DNA of 64,000 nucleotides from Planctomycetota bacterium (lineage in GTDB: Bacteria; Planctomycetota; Phycisphaerae; Phycisphaerales; UBA1924), in contig JAFIFX010000002.1 in NCBI GenBank assembly GCA_020831805.1, positions 310,001-374,000 of the forward strand, given 5' to 3'. The notes under the pieces were generated by a model, which searched no databases, was not told the DNA's origin, and was given only the letters and a program-made list of their open reading frames with translations. This document shows positions 45,254 through 53,520 of the stretch, piece after piece (position 1 is the first letter of the stretch; every line of letters starts with the position of its first letter). Position numbers and translations under genes: made by a program.

Positions 45254-46615
45254 ATGCGGTTTTGCGTGGGGGCTGTGTTGATCGGGGCGGCGGCCGGGTT
45301 GGCGCAGCCCGCGCGGGCCGGGGGCGACGCCACGCCGGGGTTCGTGGCCTATGTCTCGGCGCTGGGCAGCGATGCGGTGATCCGGTTCCGCTCGGTCAAC
45401 GCCGACGGGCGTCTGGACGGGCCGGGCGATGCGGTGGTGTTCTTCGGGCCGGGCAACCAGTCGGGCTTCCCCGGCGTGGGCAGCGCGCAGTGCCTGTTGG
45501 TGCTCGGGCCGGACGATGTGCTGGCCGGCGACGGCGAGGGCAGCGGTGGGTTCACCAAGCGCGTCTACCGCATGCGGGATCAGAACGGCGACGGGACCGC
45601 GATGGGCCCGGGGGAGGGGTCGGTGTTCTGGGATGCGCGCCTGCCGCTGCCGGGGTCGCCGCTGGCGGACCGGCCGAAGGAGATCTTTTTCGTGCCCGGC
45701 GGGCAGCCCGCGGGGCCGGGGGGCGTGCCGCCGCTGTACCTGGCGGACAACAACACGATCAACTTCGCCGGCAACACGCCCGAGGCGATCTGGCGGCTGG
45801 ACGATCTGGACGCCGACGGCGTGATCGACACCGATCTGGGCGAGGTGACGCTGTTCCACGAACTCTCGCCCGCCGGCAGCGGCTTCGGCTTCATCAGCGA
45901 GGACTTCCGGTTCCACCCCGACGGGCGCCTGTTCTTCAGCAACCAGGTCAGCAGCTCCAACACCGGCCAGGTGTGGATCATCCACCCCGACGGCACGCGC
46001 ACGATGTACCTCGACCGCGACAGCCTCGTCGGGCAGGCCGTCAAGCCCACGGGCATGACGCTGCACCCGGTGACAAACAACCCCGTGATGGTCGCGGTGG
46101 ACATCCAGAACAACCTGCGCATCGTCGAGCTGGCCGATCTGAACGGCAACGGCTTTATCGACGGCAACAGCGAGGTGATCCCGCTCTACCGCTCGAACCT
46201 GGCCCAGAGCCCCGTGCCGTTCAACTTCAACACGGTGCTGGACATCGAGTTCGCCCCGGACGGCTCGCTGTGGATCCTTGACATCTCGGACAACTCGATC
46301 ATCCGCTTCGAGGATCTCAACGGCGACGGGACCTTCAACGGGCCGGGCGAGGCGCGCCGGATCTACCGCGCGGCTGACGCCGCCGCCCGCGGCGGGCTGG
46401 TGATCGACTTCCCGCGGACGGTCGCGTTCGGCCCGCCCCCGTGCCCGGCCGACCTGGCCCCGCCGTTCGGCGTGCTGAACTTCTTCGACATCGCGGCGTT
46501 CATCGAGCTGTATCTGGCGGAGGACCCGCGGGCGGACCTGGCCGAGCCGTTCGGGGTGTTCAACTTCTTCGATGTGGCCGCCTACATGGACCTTTATGCC
46601 CAGGGCTGCCCGTGA
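45254..46615 (+). CDS. Secreted beta-propeller-like protein with variant GC-type dockerin
   Basis: A 453-residue protein with a signal peptide (VGAVLIGAAAGLAQPARA). The body has repeated blade-like units such as VIRFRSVNADGRLDGPGDAV, IWRLDDLDADGVIDTDLGEV and IIRFEDLNGDGTFNGPGEAR. The C-terminal 57 residues have the Cys-Pro-Ala-Asp start and Gly-Cys-Pro end of GC-type dockerins, but the calcium loops are replaced: DLAPPFGVLNFFD and DLAEPFGVFNFFD instead of DxNxDGxxNxxD. This variant probably folds without calcium. GGAGGGG precedes the ATG. A TAGACT promoter lies upstream. Confidence 0.85.
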   Translation: MRFCVGAVLIGAAAGLAQPARAGGDATPGFVAYVSALGSDAVIRFRSVNADGRLDGPGDAVVFFGPGNQSGFPGVGSAQCLLVLGPDDVLAGDGEGSGGFTKRVYRMRDQNGDGTAMGPGEGSVFWDARLPLPGSPLADRPKEIFFVPGGQPAGPGGVPPLYLADNNTINFAGNTPEAIWRLDDLDADGVIDTDLGEVTLFHELSPAGSGFGFISEDFRFHPDGRLFFSNQVSSSNTGQVWIIHPDGTRTMYLDRDSLVGQAVKPTGMTLHPVTNNPVMVAVDIQNNLRIVELADLNGNGFIDGNSEVIPLYRSNLAQSPVPFNFNTVLDIEFAPDGSLWILDISDNSIIRFEDLNGDGTFNGPGEARRIYRAADAAARGGLVIDFPRTVAFGPPPCPADLAPPFGVLNFFDIAAFIELYLAEDPRADLAEPFGVFNFFDVAAYMDLYAQGCP

Positions 46616-46777
46616 TGCGGGGCCCTTTCCAGAACAATCGGGAACCGGGGAGGGTGCCGATACGAATCAGCAAGAACACCCACCCGGTGGCCCGAACGGC
46701 CCGGGAGCGAGGGGAGGGGCGAAGCCCCAGGGGCCCCGCGCCAAGCGCCAGGATCCAGACACAAAGGAAGCAGGATC

Positions 46778-47854
46778 ATGAAGCCATCGAGCCGCCGTGG
46801 TTTTACCCTTCTCGAATCGGCCGCCGTCATCGGGATGGTCTCGTTGCTGGTCGGGGTGACCATGCCGGCGGTGCAGCGTGCCCGGGTGGACATGCGGGGG
46901 GCGGGCAGCGCGGCGAACCTGGCGTTCATCGGCCAGGGGGCGGCGATGTACGCCACCGACCATGAGGGGCGGATCTTCACCTACACATGGGGCGTCCCGG
47001 ACGGGGCCAGCTTCGCCATCTTTGAACTGCCCGACGGCACGATGCGTATCGCGAACAACGACCAGGCGGCGGCGGGATGGCAGAACACCGAGATCCTGAT
47101 GCGCCGGACGGGCCGGATCGACGGGCCAACCGCCTTCAAAAGTTATGCCACAAGGCTACCGCATACCCGTCTGCGCCACCTCGTCCTGATGGATTACCTG
47201 GACTTGCCGTTTCCCGCGGAGTTGTTTGCGGACCCGGCGGACGCGAACCTGCTCCAGTGGAAGGCGGACCCGGAGAACATCACCGCGGCGAACAACATCC
47301 CGTACTCGCCGGGAGCTGACTTCAACGGCTACGACGAGCCGACTGGCTGGAGCGATGTCGGCACGCGCCAGCGCTGGCCCTTCTCGTCGAGCTATTTCTC
47401 GGTGTCGGCGGCCTGGATGCCCGACGGGCTGGACGGCGAGGCGCTGTACATCCCGGTCGCGTCCACGCCGCATCTGCACCAGCAGTTCGGCGGCCGGCCC
47501 AGTCTGGCCCAGGGCCGCTCCTTCGCCGAGGTGGCCTTCCCCAGCGCGAAGGTGCACATGTTCGAGGAGTTCGACCGGCGTCAGGCCGGCTCGCCGTACT
47601 TCGGGTACGACCACGCACGGCCGATGAAGCTCATGTTCGACGGTTCGATCAACGACCGACCTTCGGGCGAGGCGACGCCGTCGTGGAACCCGTCGCAGGG
47701 CAAGCAGGAGTGGCGGCAGCGCTATGTCCCCCTGCACACCTTCCCGCATCCCCTCGGCGGGCTTGGCGAGACCACGCCGCTGAGCCAGCGGTACCGCTGG
47801 ACCCTGGGCGGGCTGCGCGGGATCGACTATGCGGCCCCGCTGATGCGGCGGTAA
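46778..47854 (+). CDS. Prepilin-like protein, array copy 1
   Basis: A 358-residue prepilin. Cleavage site RRG-FTLLESAAVIGMV with Glu at +5. Its body is shared with the three following paralogues: SAANLAFIGQG, EILMRRTGRIDG, LMDYLDLPFP, FADPADANLLQW, VHMFEEFDRRQAGSPYFGYD, KLMFDGSIND and the end RYRWTLGGLRGIDY. DHARPMKLMFDG resembles the H-Xn-DG motif of planctomycete prepilin-like proteins. Precise role unknown. AGGAAG lies before the ATG. It lies 160 bases behind the dockerin gene, possibly on its own promoter. Confidence 0.88.
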   Translation: MKPSSRRGFTLLESAAVIGMVSLLVGVTMPAVQRARVDMRGAGSAANLAFIGQGAAMYATDHEGRIFTYTWGVPDGASFAIFELPDGTMRIANNDQAAAGWQNTEILMRRTGRIDGPTAFKSYATRLPHTRLRHLVLMDYLDLPFPAELFADPADANLLQWKADPENITAANNIPYSPGADFNGYDEPTGWSDVGTRQRWPFSSSYFSVSAAWMPDGLDGEALYIPVASTPHLHQQFGGRPSLAQGRSFAEVAFPSAKVHMFEEFDRRQAGSPYFGYDHARPMKLMFDGSINDRPSGEATPSWNPSQGKQEWRQRYVPLHTFPHPLGGLGETTPLSQRYRWTLGGLRGIDYAAPLMRR

Positions 47855-47899
47855 GCGAATGATTGTGACCGGGGACGGCAACCAGAGGAGTGACAAAGA

Positions 47900-48955
47900 A
47901 TGCGCAGGAACATGGTGCGTGGATTCACGCTGATCGAAACGGCCGCCGTCATCGGCATGGTCTCGTTGTTGGTCGGTGTGACACTGCCCGCGGTGCAGCG
48001 GGCCCGGACGGACATGCGCGGGGCGCAGAGCGCGGCGAACCTGGCGTTCATCGGCCAGGGGACGGCGATGTACGCCGCGGACCACGAGGGCCGGCTGTTC
48101 ACCTACACGTGGCGGCCGGGTTTCCACGACATGCCCGACGGCAAGACGCGGTTCTCGACCAATGCCACACAAGCCTCCAGTTGGCAGAACATCGAGATAC
48201 TGATGCGCCGCACGGGGCGCATCGACGGTGAGGACAGGATCCGGAACTTCGCCGGCCGTCTGGTCCATCGCCGCTACTCTCATCTGGTTCTGATGGACTA
48301 TCTGGACGAACCGTTCCCGTCCGACCGGTGGGCGGACCCGGCGGACGCGAACCTGCTGCAGTGGCAGGCGAACCCGGCGGATATTTCGGCCGACAACAAC
48401 ATCCCCTACGCATCGGGATCGGATTTCAACGGGTACGACGACCCCGGCGGTTGGGTTGATGTCGGTGTGCGCCAGCGTTGGGCGTTTGCCAGCAGTTACC
48501 AGCGGACCGTCTCCGCGTGGAATCCGGACGGCCTGAACGGCGAGCCATCCTACGTACCCACGGCGTCCACTCCGCACCTGTTCGTCCGCACCGGGTTGCT
48601 CGACCTGCCCGCGGGCCGCAACTTCGCAGAAGTAGCTTTCCCGAGTGCTCGGGTGCACATGTTCGAAGAGTTCGACCGTCGTCAGGCGGGCTCGCCGTAC
48701 TTCGGGTACGACCACGCGGTGCCGCTGAAGGTCATGTTCGATGGGTCGATCAACGACCGCCCGTCGGGCGTGGCGACGCCCTCGTGGAACCCGGCCGATG
48801 GAAAGCAGGAGTGGCGGCAGACCTATGTGCCGATCCACACCTTCCCCATCCCCTTGGGCGGTCTTGGCGACCAAACGCTGCTGAGCCAGCGGTACCGCTG
48901 GACGCTGGGCGGGCTGCGCGGGATCGACTACGCGGCCCCGCTGATGCGGCGGTGA
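47900..48955 (+). CDS. Prepilin-like protein, array copy 2
   Basis: A 351-residue paralogue of the previous gene, 45 bases downstream and probably co-transcribed. Cleavage site VRG-FTLIETAAVIGMV (Glu at +5). It keeps all the shared blocks, including RTGRIDG, ADNNIPYASGSDFNGYDDPG, SSYQRTVSAW-like ASSYQRTVSAWNPDGLNGE and RGIDYAAPLMRR. Compared with copy 1 the region after MRRTGRIDG differs most. AGAGGAG lies upstream of the ATG. An intrinsic terminator follows at 48988-49013. Confidence 0.88.
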   Translation: MRRNMVRGFTLIETAAVIGMVSLLVGVTLPAVQRARTDMRGAQSAANLAFIGQGTAMYAADHEGRLFTYTWRPGFHDMPDGKTRFSTNATQASSWQNIEILMRRTGRIDGEDRIRNFAGRLVHRRYSHLVLMDYLDEPFPSDRWADPADANLLQWQANPADISADNNIPYASGSDFNGYDDPGGWVDVGVRQRWAFASSYQRTVSAWNPDGLNGEPSYVPTASTPHLFVRTGLLDLPAGRNFAEVAFPSARVHMFEEFDRRQAGSPYFGYDHAVPLKVMFDGSINDRPSGVATPSWNPADGKQEWRQTYVPIHTFPIPLGGLGDQTLLSQRYRWTLGGLRGIDYAAPLMRR

Positions 48956-48987
48956 CTCGCCGGGGTGGTGTCCGGAACGGGTAAATT

Positions 48988-49013
48988 AACCCCATGCCGC
49001 ACGGCATGGGGTT
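48988..49013 (+). terminator. Intrinsic terminator behind array copy 2
   Basis: AACCCCATGCC (48988-48998) pairs with GGCATGGGGTT (49003-49013), followed by TTT. Confidence 0.85.
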
Positions 49014-49095
49014 TTTCCGTCTCCAAGGCCTTGGCGCGGCCGCCGAACGGCGTTAGGCTGTTCCACGGCCCGGGTCGGGCCGGGAGGATTCCGGG

Positions 49096-50184
49096 ATGCG
49101 CACAGGGTTTCATGAGGGGTTCCGTGGTGGGTTTCGCGGGTTCACGCTGCTGGAGACGGCGGCGGTGATGGTGATGGTTTCGCTGCTGGTCGGCGTCCTG
49201 ACCCCGGCCGTGCGTCAGGCCCGGACGGACACGCGCGGGGCGCAGAGCGCGGCGAACCTGGCGTTCATCGGGCAGGGGACGGCGATGTACGCCGCGGACC
49301 ACGAGGGGCGGCTGTTCACTTACAACTGGGGGCCTGGGCAGTATGTGATGCCCGACGGCACCACTCGCATGGCAAACAATGACCAGACGGCCGCAACCCT
49401 CCAGAACGCCGAGATCCTGATGCGTCGCACCGGCAGGATCAGTGGACCTGAACGGATCCAGATCGTCTCGAGCATTCTGCCGCACCGGCGCGACACGCAC
49501 CTGGTGCTGATGGATTACCTGGATCTGCCGTTCCCCTCGGACATCTTCGCCGATCCGGCCGATGCCAATCTGCTGGGGTGGCAGGCGAACCCGCTGGACC
49601 TGTCCGCGGCCAACAACATCCCATATGCGCCGGGATGGGACTCCGGCGGATATGGCGGGTCTGGTGGTTCCTACACATTGATCGGCGCCCGCCAGCGATG
49701 GGCGTACTCGTCCTCCTACCAGCGGACCGTCTCGGCATGGAACACGGACGGCCTGAACGGCGAAGGAACCTATGCGCCGACAGCAAGCACGCCGCACCTG
49801 TTCCAGACCGCCTTCGGCGGGCCGCAGAACCTGGCCGCCGGGCGCACCTTCGACCAGGTCGCGTTCCCCAGCGCGAAGGTGCACATGTTCGAGGAGTTCG
49901 ACCGCCGGTCGTTCTCGTTCGCGCCGTACTTCGGCTACGACATCGCCCGCCCGGCCAAGCTGATGTTCGACGGCTCGATCAACCTCCGGCGTTCCGGCGA
50001 GGCGAATCCCTCGTGGAGCCCCGCCTCGATCAAGTTGGAGTGGCGTCAGACCTATGTTCCGCTCCACACGTTCCCCGTCCCGCTGAGCGGGCTGGGCGAG
50101 ACGACCCTGGTCAGCCAGCGCTACCGCTGGACCATGGGCGGGCTGCGCGGCATCGACTACGGGGCCCCGCTGATGGGCCGGTGA
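49096..50184 (+). CDS. Prepilin-like protein, array copy 3
   Basis: A 362-residue paralogue with a longer leader (cleavage site FRG-FTLLETAAVMVMV at residue 15, Glu at +5). It shares the blocks of the other copies, but the His of the DHARP motif is Ile here (YDIARPAKLMFDG). The region before VGARQRWA carries a Gly/Ser insert. GGAGG lies about 8 bases before the ATG, and TAGGCT (-10-like) lies about 50 bases upstream, so it has its own promoter after the terminator. Confidence 0.87.
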   Translation: MRTGFHEGFRGGFRGFTLLETAAVMVMVSLLVGVLTPAVRQARTDTRGAQSAANLAFIGQGTAMYAADHEGRLFTYNWGPGQYVMPDGTTRMANNDQTAATLQNAEILMRRTGRISGPERIQIVSSILPHRRDTHLVLMDYLDLPFPSDIFADPADANLLGWQANPLDLSAANNIPYAPGWDSGGYGGSGGSYTLIGARQRWAYSSSYQRTVSAWNTDGLNGEGTYAPTASTPHLFQTAFGGPQNLAAGRTFDQVAFPSAKVHMFEEFDRRSFSFAPYFGYDIARPAKLMFDGSINLRRSGEANPSWSPASIKLEWRQTYVPLHTFPVPLSGLGETTLVSQRYRWTMGGLRGIDYGAPLMGR

Positions 50185-50304
50185 GTCCGGCCAGGTCCGC
50201 AGCTTTGGACGGGGCTTGAGCCCACCTCTTCATTTTCCCCCTCGATCCGGGCGGTCTGGGGGCCCCGGTGCTGTGAGGAAAATGTGGAAATGGGTGGGAA
50301 AATC

Positions 50305-50332
50305 TTTTCAAATCGGTGCGGATTGGTAGACT
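50305..50332 (+). promoter_or_regulatory. Promoter of the RRM gene
   Basis: TTTTCA (50305-50310), 16 bases, TAGACT (50327-50332), giving a leader of about 90 bases. Confidence 0.5.
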
Positions 50333-50429
50333 ACACCGCATGCCGCCCGGATAGCTGGGGGCGCGGTTGCGCGGATCGGGCCCGAATCTCTCGCAGTCAA
50401 GAAAGGTCTCGGGCTCGGAAAGTGACGGA

Positions 50430-50882
50430 ATGATGAAGCTGTATGTGGGCAATCTGCCCTACTCGATGACGGATTCGGAACTGGAAGGACTGTTCGCCGA
50501 GTGCGGGCAGGTTCAGTCGGCCAAGGTGGTCATGGACCGCGAAACCGGACGCTCCCGCGGGTTCGGGTTCGTCGAGATGGACGACAACGGCGGCCGCGAG
50601 GCCATTGAAAAGTTCCACGGCCAGGACTTCCAGGGCCGCTCCCTGGTGGTCAACGAAGCCCGCCCGCGTGAGGAACGCCCCCGCAGCGGCGGTGGCGGCT
50701 ATGGCGGTGGCGGCGGCGGTGGTCGCGGCGGTTACGGCGGCGGTGGTGGTGGCGGCGGCTACGGCAGCCGTGGCGGCGGCGGCGGTGGCTACGGCAACCG
50801 CGGCGGCGGCGGTGGCGGCGGTGGCGGCTACGGCAACCGCGGTGGTGGCGGCGGCGGTGGCGGCTACGGCGAGCGCTACTGA
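50430..50882 (+). CDS. RRM RNA-binding protein with glycine-rich tail
   Basis: A 150-residue protein. Residues 1-82 form an RNA recognition motif with RNP2 LYVGNLPYS and RNP1 SRGFGFVEM; residues 90-150 are Gly-rich with Tyr, Arg and Asn (GGGGYGNRGG units). It matches the glycine-rich RNA-binding proteins of cyanobacteria and planctomycetes, often cold-induced. The start codon ATG at 50430 is followed by a second ATG; the ribosome site is weak. A promoter (50305) and terminator (50931) bracket it as a single-gene transcript with a leader of about 90 bases. Confidence 0.93.
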   Translation: MMKLYVGNLPYSMTDSELEGLFAECGQVQSAKVVMDRETGRSRGFGFVEMDDNGGREAIEKFHGQDFQGRSLVVNEARPREERPRSGGGGYGGGGGGGRGGYGGGGGGGGYGSRGGGGGGYGNRGGGGGGGGGYGNRGGGGGGGGYGERY

Positions 50883-50930
50883 TCCACCCCAAGCCGGGCC
50901 TGGCCCGACAACATCTCAGATCCACGAAGG

Positions 50931-50953
50931 CCCCCGCGATCCGCGGGGGTTTT
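50931..50953 (+). terminator. Intrinsic terminator of the RRM gene
   Basis: CCCCCGCG (50931-50938) pairs with CGCGGGGG (50942-50949), followed by TTTTCTTT. Confidence 0.9.
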
Positions 50954-51082
50954 CTTTGCGGGCTTCCTTTGCGCCCATCGCCCGCGGAGACGGGATGGAA
51001 TCCATCCGGCATCTTGCCCAATGACCCGTGCGTCTCCGGGCCCACGACCCGGTGCGTCCGAGAACTCGCGCAGGAGCCCAAA

Positions 51083-51472
51083 GTGACCAAACGCCGTGTC
51101 AGGTTGAAGCGGCCCGCCCGCCGGGGTCGAAAAGGGGGGCGGATGAACCGCACCGCCCCCAACCCCGGAACCGGCCCCGTCGGCCTGGCCCAGAACCCCG
51201 ACGACCTGCTGGTCGCGCCCCGCAGCGCGTTCCCGCCGGCGGAGGGCCTGGGGTCGTTGGCCGAGCTGCTCGACGAGCAGACCGCGGCGGCGCGGGGCGG
51301 GATCGTCTGCCCGTGCTGCCGGGGCCAGACCAAGCGCGTGGTCCGGGCACGCCCGGGCGGCGCGAGCCGGTGGGTGGCGGTGTGCGCGATGTGCGCGGGC
51401 CGTCTGCTGGCGGGCCACCCCGGCACGGTGGTGGGGGGCCGGGTCCGCCCGCGCCTGCGCAGGGCGGGGTGA
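51083..51472 (+). CDS. Small basic protein with CxxC pairs
   Basis: A 129-residue protein. The N-terminal 20 residues are Arg/Lys-rich (MTKRRVRLKRPARRGRKGGR). The C-terminal half has CPCCRGQTKRVV and CAMCAGRLLAG, four Cys that could bind zinc in a rubredoxin- or ribbon-like knuckle. The GTG start at 51083 is chosen because CAGGAG lies 6 bases ahead; the ATG at 51143 (with GGGGGGCGG ahead) would drop the basic part. No family recognised. It sits between array copies 3 and 4. Confidence 0.55.
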   Translation: MTKRRVRLKRPARRGRKGGRMNRTAPNPGTGPVGLAQNPDDLLVAPRSAFPPAEGLGSLAELLDEQTAAARGGIVCPCCRGQTKRVVRARPGGASRWVAVCAMCAGRLLAGHPGTVVGGRVRPRLRRAG

Positions 51473-51593
51473 TCGGGCCGGGGGGATCATGAAGACCAGG
51501 TTCGAGCAGGCCCGTCAAGGGCTTTTTTCTTGCCGCCGGGCGGGGGTTGGGGTAGGGTGGCGTTCGCCCGGGCCGGGCCGGAGAGGAGCCGTC

Positions 51594-52757
51594 ATGAAGA
51601 TCTTCGCGGGGGACAGCAAGGGCACGGGCGTGGGTACCGGCGTGGGTTCCAGGGCCGGCGGGCCGGCGCGTCGCGGCTTCACGCTGATCGACGCGGTCGC
51701 GGGCCTCGCGGCGTTGGCCGCGGTCGCGGCCGTGGCGATGCCGATGGGTTTGCAGTCGCGCGTGCAGATGCGCGGCCAGAGCAGCGCCTCGAACCTGATG
51801 CAGATCGGGCAGGCCTCAGCGATGTACGCGCTGGACCATGAAGGGCTGATCCATACCTATACATGGACGGGGCCAAGAGGTTCATTCCCGTCCTACAAGC
51901 TTCCGGATGGGAACTCATACACCGCGTTCAACGACACGCAGGCCGCCGCACTTCAGTTGCGTTCGATTCTGATGCGTCGCACGGGCCGGATCGACGGCGA
52001 TCACGCGATCATGAACTCGAGTGTCCGGTTGCCGCACCGTCGGATGATGAACCTGATCCTGATGGATTATCTGGATCGACCCTTCCCGGATCCGTTGTTC
52101 GCCGATCCGTCGGACGCGAAGATGCTGCAGTGGCAGGCCAACCCGCTGGACATCACATCGGCCAACAACATTCCGTACGCGCCGGGGGGAGATTTCTCAG
52201 GGTATGACAGCGAGGGTGGCTGGACCGGTGAGGGTGTCCGCCAGCGATGGGCGTACTCGTCCAGCTATCAGACGACGGTGTTCGCGTGGCAGCCGGATCA
52301 GCCCAACACACCTCCATCGTTCAGTCCCGGTATCTATTACCCAACGCAAACCACGCCGCATCTCTACCCATCATCGTTTCCGAATGTGTTCATTGCTGAG
52401 GGCCGGAACTACGCCGAGGTGGCGTTCCCCAGCGGCAAGGTGCATTACTTCGAGGAGTTTGACCGGCGCCAGGCGGGCTCGCCGTACTTCGCCTACGACC
52501 ACGCCCGGCCAGCCAAGCTGATGTTCGACGGGTCGGTCAACGAGTGGGCGTCGGGCTTCGCGTCGGAATCGGCCGATCCGCTCGACCCGCGGCCCCGCTG
52601 GCGGCAGCGGTATGTGCCGCTGCACGAGTTCCCGCTGCCGCTCACCGGGTTCGGCGAGGAGACCCTGCTGAGCATGCGGTACCGGTGGACCTTCGGCGGG
52701 CTCCGTGGGCTCGACTACCCGCTGCCCGCGCCGAAGGGCTTCGAGCCGGCCCGGTGA
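51594..52757 (+). CDS. Prepilin-like protein, array copy 4 (divergent)
   Basis: A 387-residue paralogue of the three genes before it. It has a longer Gly-rich leader, and the cleavage site ARRG-FTLIDAVAGLAALAA has Asp instead of Glu at +5, a change rare in pilins. The body keeps the shared blocks: SASNLMQIGQ, ILMRRTGRIDG, LMDYLDRPFPD, SANNIPYAPGGDF, EVAFPSGKVHYFEEFDRRQA and KLMFDGSVNEW. The end is RYRWTFGGLRGLDYPLPA, with a different tail. GAGGAG lies before the ATG and TAGGGT about 37 bases upstream. It is the most diverged of the four. Confidence 0.85.
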   Translation: MKIFAGDSKGTGVGTGVGSRAGGPARRGFTLIDAVAGLAALAAVAAVAMPMGLQSRVQMRGQSSASNLMQIGQASAMYALDHEGLIHTYTWTGPRGSFPSYKLPDGNSYTAFNDTQAAALQLRSILMRRTGRIDGDHAIMNSSVRLPHRRMMNLILMDYLDRPFPDPLFADPSDAKMLQWQANPLDITSANNIPYAPGGDFSGYDSEGGWTGEGVRQRWAYSSSYQTTVFAWQPDQPNTPPSFSPGIYYPTQTTPHLYPSSFPNVFIAEGRNYAEVAFPSGKVHYFEEFDRRQAGSPYFAYDHARPAKLMFDGSVNEWASGFASESADPLDPRPRWRQRYVPLHEFPLPLTGFGEETLLSMRYRWTFGGLRGLDYPLPAPKGFEPAR

Positions 52758-52769
52758 TCATGGGCGTTG

Positions 52770-53411
52770 TCAGTCTCGTTCGGTGACGGCCGCGACCGGC
52801 TCGGCGGCTAGCGCCAGCAGGCGGACGGCGCGGGCGATGCGTTCGGCGGCCTCGTCGTTGGGGTTGGCGCCGAAGCGGATCTCGGTGCGTCCCGAGCCGA
52901 GCAGGTCGTCGAAGCCGTCGGTGGCGCGGGTCAGGCGCGTGGGGGCGTTGCGCAGCGTGCCGGCGGCGTAGCCGCGTCGCAGCGAGTTGCCCGGCATCAG
53001 GAAGCCCGCCGCGTCGTAGACACCCACCTGGCCGCGCGCGACGACGACGATGCGGGCGGTCGCGCTGGCCGCATCATCCGAGATGGGCGTGCGTCCGGCG
53101 CGGGGGCTGAGGAAGATATGGATGTGTACGAGCGTGCCGGAGACATCGCCGGTCAGCCGGCCCTGGGCGATGCGGTCCAGCGTGGCGGGGGAGAGGTCGG
53201 TCAGGTAGACATCCGCGGTGTTGCGGTCGTGGACGATCACGGCCCGCTCGGGCAGGCGCAGGTCCAGCCGGCGGGACTCGGTTTCGGACACGATCGCCCC
53301 GGTTCCCACCACGCCCGCGCCGCGGGACCCCCCGAGGCCGATCGAGCGGCAGCCCGAAAGGCCCATCAGGAGGGCCAGGGCGGCGATCAAAAGAAGGAAC
53401 TGGCGTGGCAT
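52770..53411 (-). CDS. Predicted lipoprotein of unknown function
   Basis: A 213-residue protein with a lipoprotein signal: MPRQFLLLIAALALLMGLSG then Cys (lipobox LSGC, Cys near residue 21). The mature part is beta-stranded (AVIVHDRNTADVYLTDLSPA, then TLVHIHIFLSPRAGRTPISD, with GQVGVYDAAGFLMPGNS). No family recognised. The start at 53411 opens the signal peptide; the ribosome site is weak and TACCCT lies 8 bases upstream. It is tail to tail with array copy 4 and diverges from the next gene. Confidence 0.65.
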   Translation of the reverse strand: MPRQFLLLIAALALLMGLSGCRSIGLGGSRGAGVVGTGAIVSETESRRLDLRLPERAVIVHDRNTADVYLTDLSPATLDRIAQGRLTGDVSGTLVHIHIFLSPRAGRTPISDDAASATARIVVVARGQVGVYDAAGFLMPGNSLRRGYAAGTLRNAPTRLTRATDGFDDLLGSGRTEIRFGANPNDEAAERIARAVRLLALAAEPVAAVTERD

Positions 53412-53520
53412 CGGGCGTGAGGGTAGCCTGAAAGAGAGGATTCTGCTCGGCCGGGCTTCCGTTCGGGTCGTATTGACCGGAACCGTGTCAGGCGGGGTAC
53501 GGATCGGGAGGTCCAGGGGT

